This document shows, one piece after another, positions 7,365-13,397 of a stretch of 13,705 bases of DNA. Origin of the DNA: Chloroflexota bacterium (GTDB taxonomy: Bacteria; Chloroflexota; Dehalococcoidia; UBA3495); NCBI GenBank assembly GCA_022571575.1, contig JACZXN010000017.1, positions 1 through 13,705 of the forward strand, written 5' to 3'. The notes beneath the pieces were generated by a model, which ran no database searches, was not told where the DNA came from, and saw nothing but the letters and a program-made list of their open reading frames with translations. Within the stretch, counting starts at the first letter, position 1. Every line of letters begins with the position of its first letter. A program made the position numbers and the translations under genes.

Positions 7365-7458
7365 GCGATCTCCATCGGCCAAAACCTTCGATCTCTCAAA
7401 GGCCGGTCCAATTTGGGGAGTCTAATTATTCGTTAAAGAGTGCCGAGCTTTCGCCGTA

Positions 7459-7487
7459 ATTATAGCAGACTCGGTTCCTTAAAGAAC
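7459..7487 (-). promoter_or_regulatory. Extended -10 promoter with overlapping dyad upstream of the small hypothetical gene
   Basis: The minus strand carries TGCTATAAT at 7467-7459, a perfect extended -10. The -35 position is occupied by the dyad GTTCTTTAAGGAAC (7487-7474), symmetrical except for one base pair, in place of a TTGACA-like box. Such a dyad could be an operator, or chance. Confidence 0.55.
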
Positions 7488-7512
7488 ATGTCACCGATTC
7501 CTTGTTTTAAGG

Positions 7513-7534
7513 TTCACGCGGAATTCACGCGGAA
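7513..7534. repeat. 11-bp tandem duplication
   Basis: Unit ttcacgcggaa occurs twice without mismatch, followed by a further partial ttca. It lies in the non-coding gap between the small hypothetical gene and the end of dnaK. Confidence 0.92.
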
Positions 7535-7607
7535 TTCATTCGACTTGCCAACTTAGATCCGATCACCCTTTGGATCATACGTTGAAACCACTGCGGTGGA
7601 CTCCGGG

Positions 7608-9545
7608 TTATACCTCCCGGAATTCCCCCTCAACGGTGCCCTCGTCGTCCGCGGCCCCGCCGGTCTCCGCGTCACCTCCCGTATCGCCCGTTCCCGTACC
7701 GTCAGTGGGGCCTTGGCCGCCTTCTTCCGGCCCAGCACTCTGGCTATACACCACTTCGCCCAGACGTTGCAAGGCGCTATTGAGTTCAGTCATCGCGGAT
7801 TGCATCTCCGCGGTGTTATTGGCGGCGATGGCCGCCTTCAGGGTGTCGATCTTGCCTTGGACCTCGGTTTTGAGTTCCTCGGGGACCTTGTCGGCGTTGT
7901 CGGCCAACAGCTTCTCGGTGCTGTAGACCAGGGAATCGGCCTGGTTGCGGGTCTCAACCTCCGCCCGGCGCACCTTGTCGGCCTCCTCGTTCTGTTGGGC
8001 CTCGTTGACCATGCGCTCGATGTCTTCTTTCGCCAGGCCTGAGCCCGACTGAATGACGATCTTCTGCTCTTTGCCGGTCCCCTTGTCCTGGGCGGACACG
8101 CTCAGGATACCGTTGGCGTCGATGTCGAAGGAGACTTCGATCTGGGGGATCCCCCGGGGCGCGGGCAGGAGGCCGTCCAGCATGAACCGTCCGATGGACT
8201 TGTTGTCCGCCGCCATGGAGCGTTCGCCCTGCAGGACGTGGATGTCCACCGTGGTCTGGTTCTCGGCGGCGGTGGTGAACATCTCGTTCTTCTTGGTCGG
8301 GATGGTGGTGTTGCGGGAGATGAGGGTGGTCATCACGCTGCCCAGGGTCTCCAGGCCCAGGGTCAATGGAGTGACATCCAAGAGCACGATGTCATCGACC
8401 TCTCCCGACAGTATGCCCGCCTGGATGGCCGCGCCCATGGCGACGGCTTCATCGGGGTTCACGTTCCGGTTGGGCTCCTTGCCGAACACCTGCTTGACCT
8501 TCTCCTGCACGGCCGGCATGCGGCTCATGCCGCCCACCATGATCACCTCGTCGATCTGGCTGGCATTGAGACCGGAGTCGGTCAGGGCCTGCCGGCAGGG
8601 ACCCTCGGTCCGGTCGACGAGACCGGAGACCAACTGTTCCAACTTGGCCCGGCTCAGGGACTTGATCATGTGTTGCGGACCGCTGGCGTCGGCGGTGATG
8701 AAGGGCAGGTTTATCTCAGTTTCAAGCACGCTGGACAACTCGACCTTGGCCCGTTCCGCGGCGTCGCGGAGGCGCTGGAGGGCCATCCGGTCGGCGGCCA
8801 GGTCGATCCCGGTTTCCTGCTTAAACTCGTCAATCAGCCATTCCAAGATGATCTGGTCGAAGTCGTCGCCGCCCAGGAAAGTGTCCCCATTGGTCGACTT
8901 GACCTCGAAGACCCCATCACCCAACTGGAGGATGGAGATGTCGAAGGTGCCGCCGCCCAGGTCGAAAACCGCTATGACGGCGTCGGTCTTGGTTTTGTCC
9001 AGGCCGTAGGCCAGCGACGAGGCGGTGGGCTCGTTGATGATGCGCAGCACCTCCAACCCGGCGATGGTGCCGGCGTCTTTGGTCGCCTGGCGCTGGGCGT
9101 CATTGAAGTAGGCTGGGACCGTTATCACGGCCTGGGTTATCTTTTCGCCCAGCTTGGCTTCGGCGTCCTGCTTGATCTTCTGCAGCACGAAGGAAGAGAT
9201 CTGGGGCGGGGCGTGGGAATCGTCGCCCAACTGCACCATGACGTCGCCATTTGGGCCGGACGTGATCTTGTAGGGCAGCTTGGCGATGGCGCTTTGAATC
9301 TCCGGGTCGTTGAACTTGCGGCCCATGAGCCGTTTCACGGAGAAGAGGGTGTTCTCCGGGTTGGTTACGGCCTGGCGCTTGGCGACCTGGCCCACGTAGC
9401 GCTCTCCGGTCTTGGTGTTCAGCGCAACGACGGACGGCGTGATGCGGCCGCCCTCGGCGTTCTCCACGACCACGGGCTCGCCGGCTTCCATGATCGCCGC
9501 TACCGAGTTGGTTGTTCCGAGGTCGATTCCCAGGACTTTAGCCAT
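7608..9545 (-). CDS. dnaK: Molecular chaperone DnaK (Hsp70)
   Basis: Full-length Hsp70 (645 residues), an ATP-driven chaperone that binds exposed hydrophobic peptides in the cytoplasm with DnaJ and GrpE. The nucleotide-binding domain (residues 1-~383) begins [13 protein letters not shown] and contains [29 protein letters not shown] and [11 protein letters not shown]. The interdomain linker [14 protein letters not shown] is at ~387-400, followed by the beta substrate-binding domain and the helical lid (~515-610). The low-complexity Gly/Thr/Asp tail (residues ~605-645) is typical of bacterial DnaK. The subdomain between residues ~75 and 100 is present, as in the longer Gram-negative form. The ATG at 9545 has AGGAGA 8 nt upstream. 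It is the third gene of the hspR-grpE-dnaK operon, 113 nt after grpE. No clear intrinsic terminator was found after its stop. Confidence 0.99.
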   Translation of the reverse strand: MAKVLGIDLGTTNSVAAIMEAGEPVVVENAEGGRITPSVVALNTKTGERYVGQVAKRQAVTNPENTLFSVKRLMGRKFNDPEIQSAIAKLPYKITSGPNGDVMVQLGDDSHAPPQISSFVLQKIKQDAEAKLGEKITQAVITVPAYFNDAQRQATKDAGTIAGLEVLRIINEPTASSLAYGLDKTKTDAVIAVFDLGGGTFDISILQLGDGVFEVKSTNGDTFLGGDDFDQIILEWLIDEFKQETGIDLAADRMALQRLRDAAERAKVELSSVLETEINLPFITADASGPQHMIKSLSRAKLEQLVSGLVDRTEGPCRQALTDSGLNASQIDEVIMVGGMSRMPAVQEKVKQVFGKEPNRNVNPDEAVAMGAAIQAGILSGEVDDIVLLDVTPLTLGLETLGSVMTTLISRNTTIPTKKNEMFTTAAENQTTVDIHVLQGERSMAADNKSIGRFMLDGLLPAPRGIPQIEVSFDIDANGILSVSAQDKGTGKEQKIVIQSGSGLAKEDIERMVNEAQQNEEADKVRRAEVETRNQADSLVYSTEKLLADNADKVPEELKTEVQGKIDTLKAAIAANNTAEMQSAMTELNSALQRLGEVVYSQSAGPEEGGQGPTDGTGTGDTGGDAETGGAADDEGTVEGEFREV

Positions 9546-9612
9546 TTGGTCTCTCCTAACTATGCAGACCCGGGTGTTTATCCCCGGCGGTTACCCCCGG
9601 TGCTTAAATCGA

Positions 9613-9634
9613 TGCGGTGGGGGTGCGGTGGGTG
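9613..9634. repeat. Imperfect 11-bp tandem repeat in the grpE-dnaK gap
   Basis: tgcggtggggg followed by tgcggtgggtg, matching at 10 of 11 positions. It lies between grpE and dnaK, within the polycistronic mRNA. Confidence 0.7.
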
Positions 9635-9658
9635 CCATTATCTGGTCTATCAGTTTAT

Positions 9659-10351
9659 TTATTGATTTTCCGGTTGACTATCCGGCTGACTATCCGGCTG
9701 GCTATCTGGTTGAACTTCCGGCGTCCGGGCCACCATCACCTGGGCCGGGCGGATGACCCGGTCGTGCAGCCGGAAACCCGGCCTGAGTATCTGGGTGACG
9801 TATCCCGGTTCCATCTTGTCCGACTCTTCGGTGCCCAACGCCTCGTGCTCCAGGGGGTTGAACATGAGGCCCACGGCTTCGATGGCCGCCACGCCCTCGG
9901 ATTCTAGCACGCCGGTCAGTTTCCGATGAATCAGCTTGATACCTTCCAGCAGAGATTCATTGATGCCGGCCCGGGCGCCGGTCCGCCCTTCAGCCTGTCC
10001 CTCAGCATGGCTGATGGCCAGGTCCAGCTCCTCCAAAACGGGCAGGATGTTGGCGATCAGCCGGCTGTTGGCGTATTTACTGTTGGCGATGCGGTCTTCG
10101 TCGGTCCGGCGGCGGAAGTTGACCATCTCCGCCTGGGCCCGCTGGGCGGTGTCCAGGTTGTCCGCGGCCTCTTTCTGGGCCGTCTCGAGATTGGACTTCA
10201 GGGCGCTGACCTGCTGCTCCAACGGGAGACTGTCCAGGTCGGTCCCGGCCTGGGCCAGGATCCGCTCCAGCTCCTGCTCGAGGCTGGATTCTTCGGGCTG
10301 GCCGCCGGACTCTTCGGGCTGGCCGTCGGTTTCTTGTGGTCCTGTCGCCAT
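9659..10351 (-). CDS. grpE: Nucleotide exchange factor GrpE
   Basis: GrpE speeds ADP release from DnaK and acts as a dimer through a long coiled coil. The 230-residue protein has a disordered N-terminus with the duplicated motif GQPEES, then a long helix (residues ~25-100) with coiled-coil spacing that includes AQAEMVNFRRRTDEDR. The core reads ILPVLEELDLAISHAEG and GIKLIHRKLTGVLESEGV, and the beta-wing follows as FNPLEHEALGTEES and PGYVTQILRPGFRLHDRVIRPAQVMVA, which is the GrpE signature. The C-terminal 17 residues are an unusual Q-P-D-S repeat (QPDS three times, then QPENQ), encoded by 12-bp tandem repeats. The start at 10351 has AGGGGA 8 nt upstream. It lies directly between hspR and dnaK in the same operon. 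Confidence 0.98.
   Translation of the reverse strand: MATGPQETDGQPEESGGQPEESSLEQELERILAQAGTDLDSLPLEQQVSALKSNLETAQKEAADNLDTAQRAQAEMVNFRRRTDEDRIANSKYANSRLIANILPVLEELDLAISHAEGQAEGRTGARAGINESLLEGIKLIHRKLTGVLESEGVAAIEAVGLMFNPLEHEALGTEESDKMEPGYVTQILRPGFRLHDRVIRPAQVMVARTPEVQPDSQPDSQPDSQPENQ
9662..9708. repeat. 12-bp tandem repeats encoding the GrpE tail
   Basis: About four degenerate 12-bp units of the type tatccggctgac. They encode the repeated QPDS tail of GrpE, so copy-number change preserves the reading frame. The outermost units have diverged. Confidence 0.8.
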
Positions 10352-10381
10352 TAAGGCATTCCCCTAGGTGTGTTATTTGGG

Positions 10382-10858
10382 CTAACGGTCAACCGGCAGG
10401 TTCAAACTCTCAAAGAGGAGGTCCATCTCTTCCTGGACCACTTGTTGGGCTGCCGGGATGCCATCAAGGCGGCTGTTTATCCGCTGCTTGATGGCGGACA
10501 TGTTGTCAAAGGCGGCCAGCGCGAATACGACACCGGCCAGGTTGAGACCCAACTCGTCGGACAGGTACCGGATCAACCGGACCTTCTTGATGTCCTCGGT
10601 GGAGTAAAGCCGGAGCATGCCCATGGTCCGGCCGGGGTTTATCATCCCCAGCCGCTCATACTTTCGCAGAGTCTGGGGGTGCATGTCCAGGATGCGGGCG
10701 GCCACGCTGATGATGTAGACGCCCTCCATCTCTATGACCGTTCCGTCTTCAGCGGCGGGCCGGACCGGCGACAGGTCGGTGGTCTCAGGACGGGTGGGGG
10801 GCGACTGGCCCGGCGTCTTGGTCCGGTTCTCCACCCTGGGTCTTGGCCGTTGGTACAT
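10382..10858 (-). CDS. hspR: HspR-type MerR-family heat-shock repressor
   Basis: A 158-residue transcription factor. Residues 1-~43 are a Pro/Arg/Thr-rich disordered extension. Residues ~46-78 form the winged-helix core [26 protein letters not shown], closely following HspR (ISVAARLxGMHPQTLRxYxRLGL). Then come the wing [26 protein letters not shown] and a short C-terminal helical segment. Known: in Streptomyces and other Actinobacteria HspR binds HAIR sites (CTTGAGT-N7-ACTCAAG) with DnaK as co-repressor. Inferred: the same feedback applies here, since it heads the operon of its own partner dnaK. No exact HAIR site is seen, but CTTGAC-type half-sites flank the promoter. The start at 10858 has GGAG 6 nt upstream. 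The stop lies 30 nt before grpE. Confidence 0.93.
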   Translation of the reverse strand: MYQRPRPRVENRTKTPGQSPPTRPETTDLSPVRPAAEDGTVIEMEGVYIISVAARILDMHPQTLRKYERLGMINPGRTMGMLRLYSTEDIKKVRLIRYLSDELGLNLAGVVFALAAFDNMSAIKQRINSRLDGIPAAQQVVQEEMDLLFESLNLPVDR

Positions 10859-10866
10859 CAGAAACT

Positions 10867-10888
10867 CCGAACTTTCACCGAACTTTCA
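10867..10888. repeat. 11-bp tandem duplication next to the hspR ribosome-binding site
   Basis: Unit ccgaactttca occurs twice perfectly. On the minus strand it reads TGAAAGTTCGG twice, and its terminal GG contributes to the GGAG Shine-Dalgarno of hspR. A duplication there lengthens the 5' leader without touching the coding region. Confidence 0.93.
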
Positions 10889-10939
10889 TCGTTGCGCTCG
10901 CGGTTGGCCCGCGCTTGGCTCCGCAATCGAATGATTGTC

Positions 10940-10962
10940 TTGACCGGAACGGTGTTGACCGG
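10940..10962 (-). promoter_or_regulatory. Candidate operator direct repeats at the hspR-grpE-dnaK promoter
   Basis: TTGACCGG occurs at 10940-10947 and 10955-10962 on the plus strand, 15 bp apart and just downstream of the predicted start point. An opposite-orientation GTCAAG half-site overlaps the -35 box. They share the CTTGA core of the HspR half-site, but the spacing does not fit HAIR (N7). Confidence 0.35.
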
Positions 10963-10973
10963 CGATTACCCAT

Positions 10974-11002
10974 ATGATATGGTCTGATACGAAGCGTGTC
11001 AA
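10974..11002 (-). promoter_or_regulatory. Promoter of the hspR-grpE-dnaK operon
   Basis: Minus strand: TTGACA at 11002-10997, exactly 17 nt spacer, TATCAT at 10979-10974. This is a perfect -35 and a five-of-six -10. The predicted start is near 10967, giving a leader of about 108 nt. It is the strongest sigma-70-type promoter in the window, and also carries the inverted arms GCGTGT and ACACGC around its -35 region. Confidence 0.85.
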
Positions 11003-11120
11003 GCTGTATATTACACGCAGCATAAGATGGCTTTAGACCACCCGGTTAAAAGAAGGGGCCGATAAACTGGCGATTCAACGGACGTGCCGGGTAGAGGCGA
11101 TATGGAGAGGTGAATCGGAG

Positions 11121-11327
11121 ATGATGTATCTCAAGCAATGTCCAAAATGTCATGGCGACCTCATCGCAGGTGGAGATATGCACGGCGAGTATGTCAGCTG
11201 CATCCAGTGCGGTTACATGCGGGATGTGCCGGCGGAAGCCCGCCGGAAGCCCGCGCTAGAGGTCTTTGTGATCGATGCTCCCAACACCGCGAGGAAGCGG
11301 GGCAAAAAGGTGCGCCAAGCCGCTTAA
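11121..11327 (+). CDS. Small zinc-ribbon protein
   Basis: A 68-residue protein with two CxxC pairs in CPKCHGDL and CIQCGYMRD, separated by ~20 residues, the minimal zinc-ribbon (rubredoxin-like knuckle) layout. This MxYLKxCPKCxGDL...YVSCxQCG form is a recurrent short protein in Dehalococcoidia/SAR202-type genomes; its function is unknown, with nucleic-acid or protein binding the usual guess. The tail (residues ~44-68) is basic, with RKRGKK, consistent with nucleic-acid contact. GGAGAGGTGA 7 nt before the ATG at 11121 is a strong ribosome-binding site; the adjacent ATG at 11124 is an alternative. An 11-bp tandem duplication (11233-11254) sits within the coding region. Divergent from the hspR operon. 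No clear promoter of its own was found. Followed by a terminator at 11356-11382. Confidence 0.82.
   Translation: MMYLKQCPKCHGDLIAGGDMHGEYVSCIQCGYMRDVPAEARRKPALEVFVIDAPNTARKRGKKVRQAA
11233..11254. repeat. 11-bp tandem duplication inside the zinc-ribbon gene
   Basis: Unit cggaagcccgc occurs twice perfectly. Because 11 is not a multiple of 3, the tail downstream of it would be read in another frame without the duplication. Confidence 0.93.
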
Positions 11328-11350
11328 ACCCTGGGTAACTGGTGGACGAC

Positions 11351-11383
11351 AAAGAGGGGCGGCCATGTGGCCGCCCCCTTTTC
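11351..11383. terminator. Intrinsic terminator between convergent genes
   Basis: A 9-bp perfect GC-rich stem (ggggcggcc at 11356-11364 and ggccgcccc at 11369-11377) has an ATGT loop followed by CTTTT on the plus strand and preceded by AAAG. It serves the zinc-ribbon gene and, in reverse with a weaker U-tract, the oxidoreductase gene. Confidence 0.85.
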
Positions 11384-11436
11384 GTGATTTCGCTTTTGCC
11401 CCTGGCCTTAACCGGAGTAGGCGCCACCGCCTTCGT

Positions 11437-12048
11437 TTACCGGGACAGTTCGGGCCAGAAGCGCTCTTCCTTCCAGGGATCGCCTTCATTGTTGTAGCCG
11501 CGCTGCTCCCAGAACCCGGGGGCGTCTTCGGCCATGAGCTCGATGCCGTTGATCCACTTGGCGCTCTTCCAGCCGTAGATACTGGGTACGATGAGCCGCA
11601 GGGGCCAACCGTGGCTCACCCCCAGGGGATCGCCGTCCTGCTTATGCGCCAGTATTCCCTCTTTCATGGCCAGTTCCAGGGGCAGGTTGGTGGTGTACCC
11701 ACCGTAGCAGTGGGCCATGACGAACTTGGCCTCGGGCTTGGGGCCGGCGGGGGCCACCAGGTCGGCGAAGGTAACGCCCTCCCAGGCGTTGTCCAGCTGG
11801 CTCCACTGGGTTACGCAATGGAAGTCGGCCACGGTGGTGGTCCACTGAAGGCCGGAGAACTGCTCCCAGTTCAGGGTTATCTCGCGCTCGACCAGTCCAA
11901 ACACCCGGATCTCCCAGGTGTCGATGTCGATCTTGGGCTCGGGGCCGTAGGTAAGCACTGGAAACTTGGTGGTGAGGAACTGGCCGGGCGGGACGCGGTC
12001 TCCCATGCCCTGGCTGGGCGCTTTCTTTACTTGGTCGGGTCGCTTCAT
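11437..12048 (-). CDS. Sulfite-oxidase-fold molybdopterin oxidoreductase, YuiH-like
   Basis: A 203-residue protein of the sulfite-oxidase-family molybdopterin fold, in the short, single-domain cytoplasmic form typified by Bacillus YuiH (~200 residues). There is no twin-arginine signal or membrane helix. The molybdenum-coordinating cysteine is C78 in DFHCVTQWSQ. Other signature elements are VMAHCYGGYTTNLPLE, GDPLGVSHGWPLRLIVPS, YGWKSAKWINGIEL and PGFWEQRGYNNEGDPWKEERFW, the conserved C-terminus. It binds Mo-molybdopterin and probably transfers oxygen or electrons to an unknown small substrate; sulfite is only a family analogy. AGGAA lies about 6 nt upstream of the start at 12048. A promoter precedes it at 12137-12164, and the terminator at 11351-11383 closes the unit, so it looks monocistronic. 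Family call is firm, substrate unknown. Confidence 0.92.
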   Translation of the reverse strand: MKRPDQVKKAPSQGMGDRVPPGQFLTTKFPVLTYGPEPKIDIDTWEIRVFGLVEREITLNWEQFSGLQWTTTVADFHCVTQWSQLDNAWEGVTFADLVAPAGPKPEAKFVMAHCYGGYTTNLPLELAMKEGILAHKQDGDPLGVSHGWPLRLIVPSIYGWKSAKWINGIELMAEDAPGFWEQRGYNNEGDPWKEERFWPELSR

Positions 12049-12136
12049 CCGAGGTTCCTATCTGGCGCTATACCTTTCCGAAGGCCGAACCGGCCCTGGC
12101 GGTGCGCAATTCCGGGTTGGGTGACACTGGTTCCCC

Positions 12137-12164
12137 AGTCTATCACCCGCCGCTTTTGTGTCAA
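12137..12164 (-). promoter_or_regulatory. Promoter of the YuiH-like oxidoreductase gene
   Basis: Minus strand: TTGACA at 12164-12159, 16-nt spacer, TAGACT at 12142-12137, preceded by TGA so that it is also an extended -10. The predicted start is near 12130. Confidence 0.6.
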
Positions 12165-12179
12165 ATGTGATCCCAGCCC

Positions 12180-12202
12180 GGCCGCGGTCTGAATCCGCGG
12201 CC
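12180..12202. terminator. Hairpin after selD, possible weak terminator
   Basis: A perfect 8-bp inverted repeat (ggccgcgg at 12180-12187 and ccgcggcc at 12195-12202) with a 7-nt loop lies 15 nt beyond the selD stop. No U-tract follows in either direction, so it may stabilise the mRNA end rather than terminate transcription. Confidence 0.4.
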
Positions 12203-12216
12203 TGTATCTCCCGTAT

Positions 12217-13263
12217 CTATAGAGAGACGCTGATGCGGCCGGGGTTTTCCCCGGTCATCTCGCCCACCACGGCCCTGGTCTGGACGCCCGAGGCGTCGAG
12301 TTCGGACAACAGTTGGTCCAACTTGGCCCTGGGCAGGGAGATCAGGAGTCCGCCGGAGGTCTGGGCGTCGCACATCAACAGCCGCTGTTCTTCGGTCAGG
12401 CCGGCGTCCCAGTCCACGGTGTCCTCCACGCCGGACATATTGCGGAAGGTGCCCCCGGGGACAGTCTCCTTTTCCAGCAAATCCCAAACTCCGGGCAGTA
12501 CCGGCACGTCGGCCACCCGGATGCGGGCCCCGGTCCCGCTGCCCCGGACCATGCCCTTCAGGTGCCCCATGAAGCCAAAGCCGGTGATGTCGGTGCAGGA
12601 GTTCACCCCCACCTTCATCATGGCCTCCGACGCGCCTTTGTTCAGCTCAGCCATGACGTCCACGGCGTTCTTTAAGACGGCGTCCGGAGTGATTCCCTGT
12701 TTGCACCCGGTGGTGATTATCCCCGTCCCGATGGGCTTGGTGAGCACGAGGACGTCGCCGGGCTTGGCCCCGGCGTTGGAGACCTCTTTGCCGGGCTCCA
12801 CCAGGCCGACTACCGAGAGACCGTACTTGGGCTCCGGGTCATCCACCGTGTGACCGCCCACGATCAGGCAGCCCGCCTCCGTGGCCTTGTCATAGCCGCC
12901 CTTCAGCACGTCGCCCAGCATCTCCACGGCCAATTCGGCGGGGAACCCCACCACGTTCAGGGCCAGCAGGGGCTTTCCGCCCATGGCGTAGACGTCGCTC
13001 AGAGAGTTGGCCGCGGCAACCAAGCCGAACTCGTAGGGGTCGTCGGTGATGGGCGTGAAGAAGTCCACCGTCACTATGATGGCGGTTTTGTCATTCAGCC
13101 GGTAGACGGCTGCGTCGTCCCCGTGTTCAGTCCCAACCAGAAGGTCCGGATGGCTGGCCATGGGGAGATGCTTCAGGACCTGGACCAGGTCCTCCTGACT
13201 GAGCTTACCGGCTCAACCGGCGCAGTGGGACAGTTCGGTCAGGCGGACCTTGCTGCTGGCCAT
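12217..13263 (-). CDS. selD: Selenide, water dikinase SelD, selenocysteine-containing (TGA recoded)
   Basis: Makes selenophosphate from selenide and ATP for selenocysteine and selenouridine synthesis. The obvious frame starts at 13161, but that lacks the catalytic N-terminus. Reading from the ATG at 13263 (GGAGG 9 nt upstream) gives MASSKVRLTELSHCAG, then an in-frame TGA at 13213-13215, then AGKLSQEDL, joining the rest without another stop. The TGA is codon 17 and the following Lys is codon 20, the positions of the catalytic Cys17 and Lys20 of E. coli SelD, so the TGA is read as selenocysteine; the usual Cys19 is Gly. Further SelD marks are GTEHGDDAAVY, LVAAANSLSDVYAMGGKPLLAL, GGHTVDDPEPKYGLSVVG, LVLTKPIGTGI, CTDITGFGFMGHLKGM and MCDAQTSGGLLISL. 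Full length is 348 residues, as expected. A SECIS hairpin follows the TGA at 13175-13193. The adjacent genes give no Sec partner. Confidence 0.96.
13175..13215 (-). promoter_or_regulatory. Bacterial SECIS element of selD
   Basis: On the minus strand, the UGA (13215-13213) is followed 26 nt later by the loop GGUCC (13186-13182) closed by a 7-bp perfect stem AGGACCU/AGGUCCU (13193-13187 and 13181-13175). The distance falls within the 16-37 nt usual for bacterial SECIS, and a GGUC-type apical loop matches the SelB-recognised loop of E. coli fdhF. Predicted by eye, not by folding software. Confidence 0.82.
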
Positions 13264-13371
13264 CCGGCGGTACCTCCGTGACATGAGTCTTGGGAATCTA
13301 TGAACCGGGGTTAATTCGGCTCAGATATAAACCTGAATACAAGGATACATCATCGGCGTCAGCTAATTTAG

Positions 13372-13388
13372 CCGCCTCGCGAGGGCGG
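13372..13388 (-). terminator. Weak hairpin after the luciferase-like gene
   Basis: A 5-bp GC stem (ccgcc/ggcgg) with a 7-nt loop lies shortly after the stop codon, followed on the minus strand by CTAAATTAG rather than a true U-tract. A terminator is possible but not convincing. Confidence 0.3.
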
Positions 13389-13397
13389 GCATCACTT

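Noticed and set aside
8238..9665. A 475-residue plus-strand open frame opposite dnaK
   Set aside because: Antisense shadow of dnaK created by high GC at third codon positions; no ribosome-binding site or recognisable domain.
10859..11120. CIRCE element (TTAGCACTC-N9-GAGTGCTAA) controlling the chaperone operon
   Set aside because: No such inverted repeat is present in the leader or promoter region, in keeping with HspR rather than HrcA control.
12217..13161. selD starting at 13161
   Set aside because: This start lacks the catalytic N-terminus; the frame continues upstream through a recoded TGA to a well-placed ATG at 13263.
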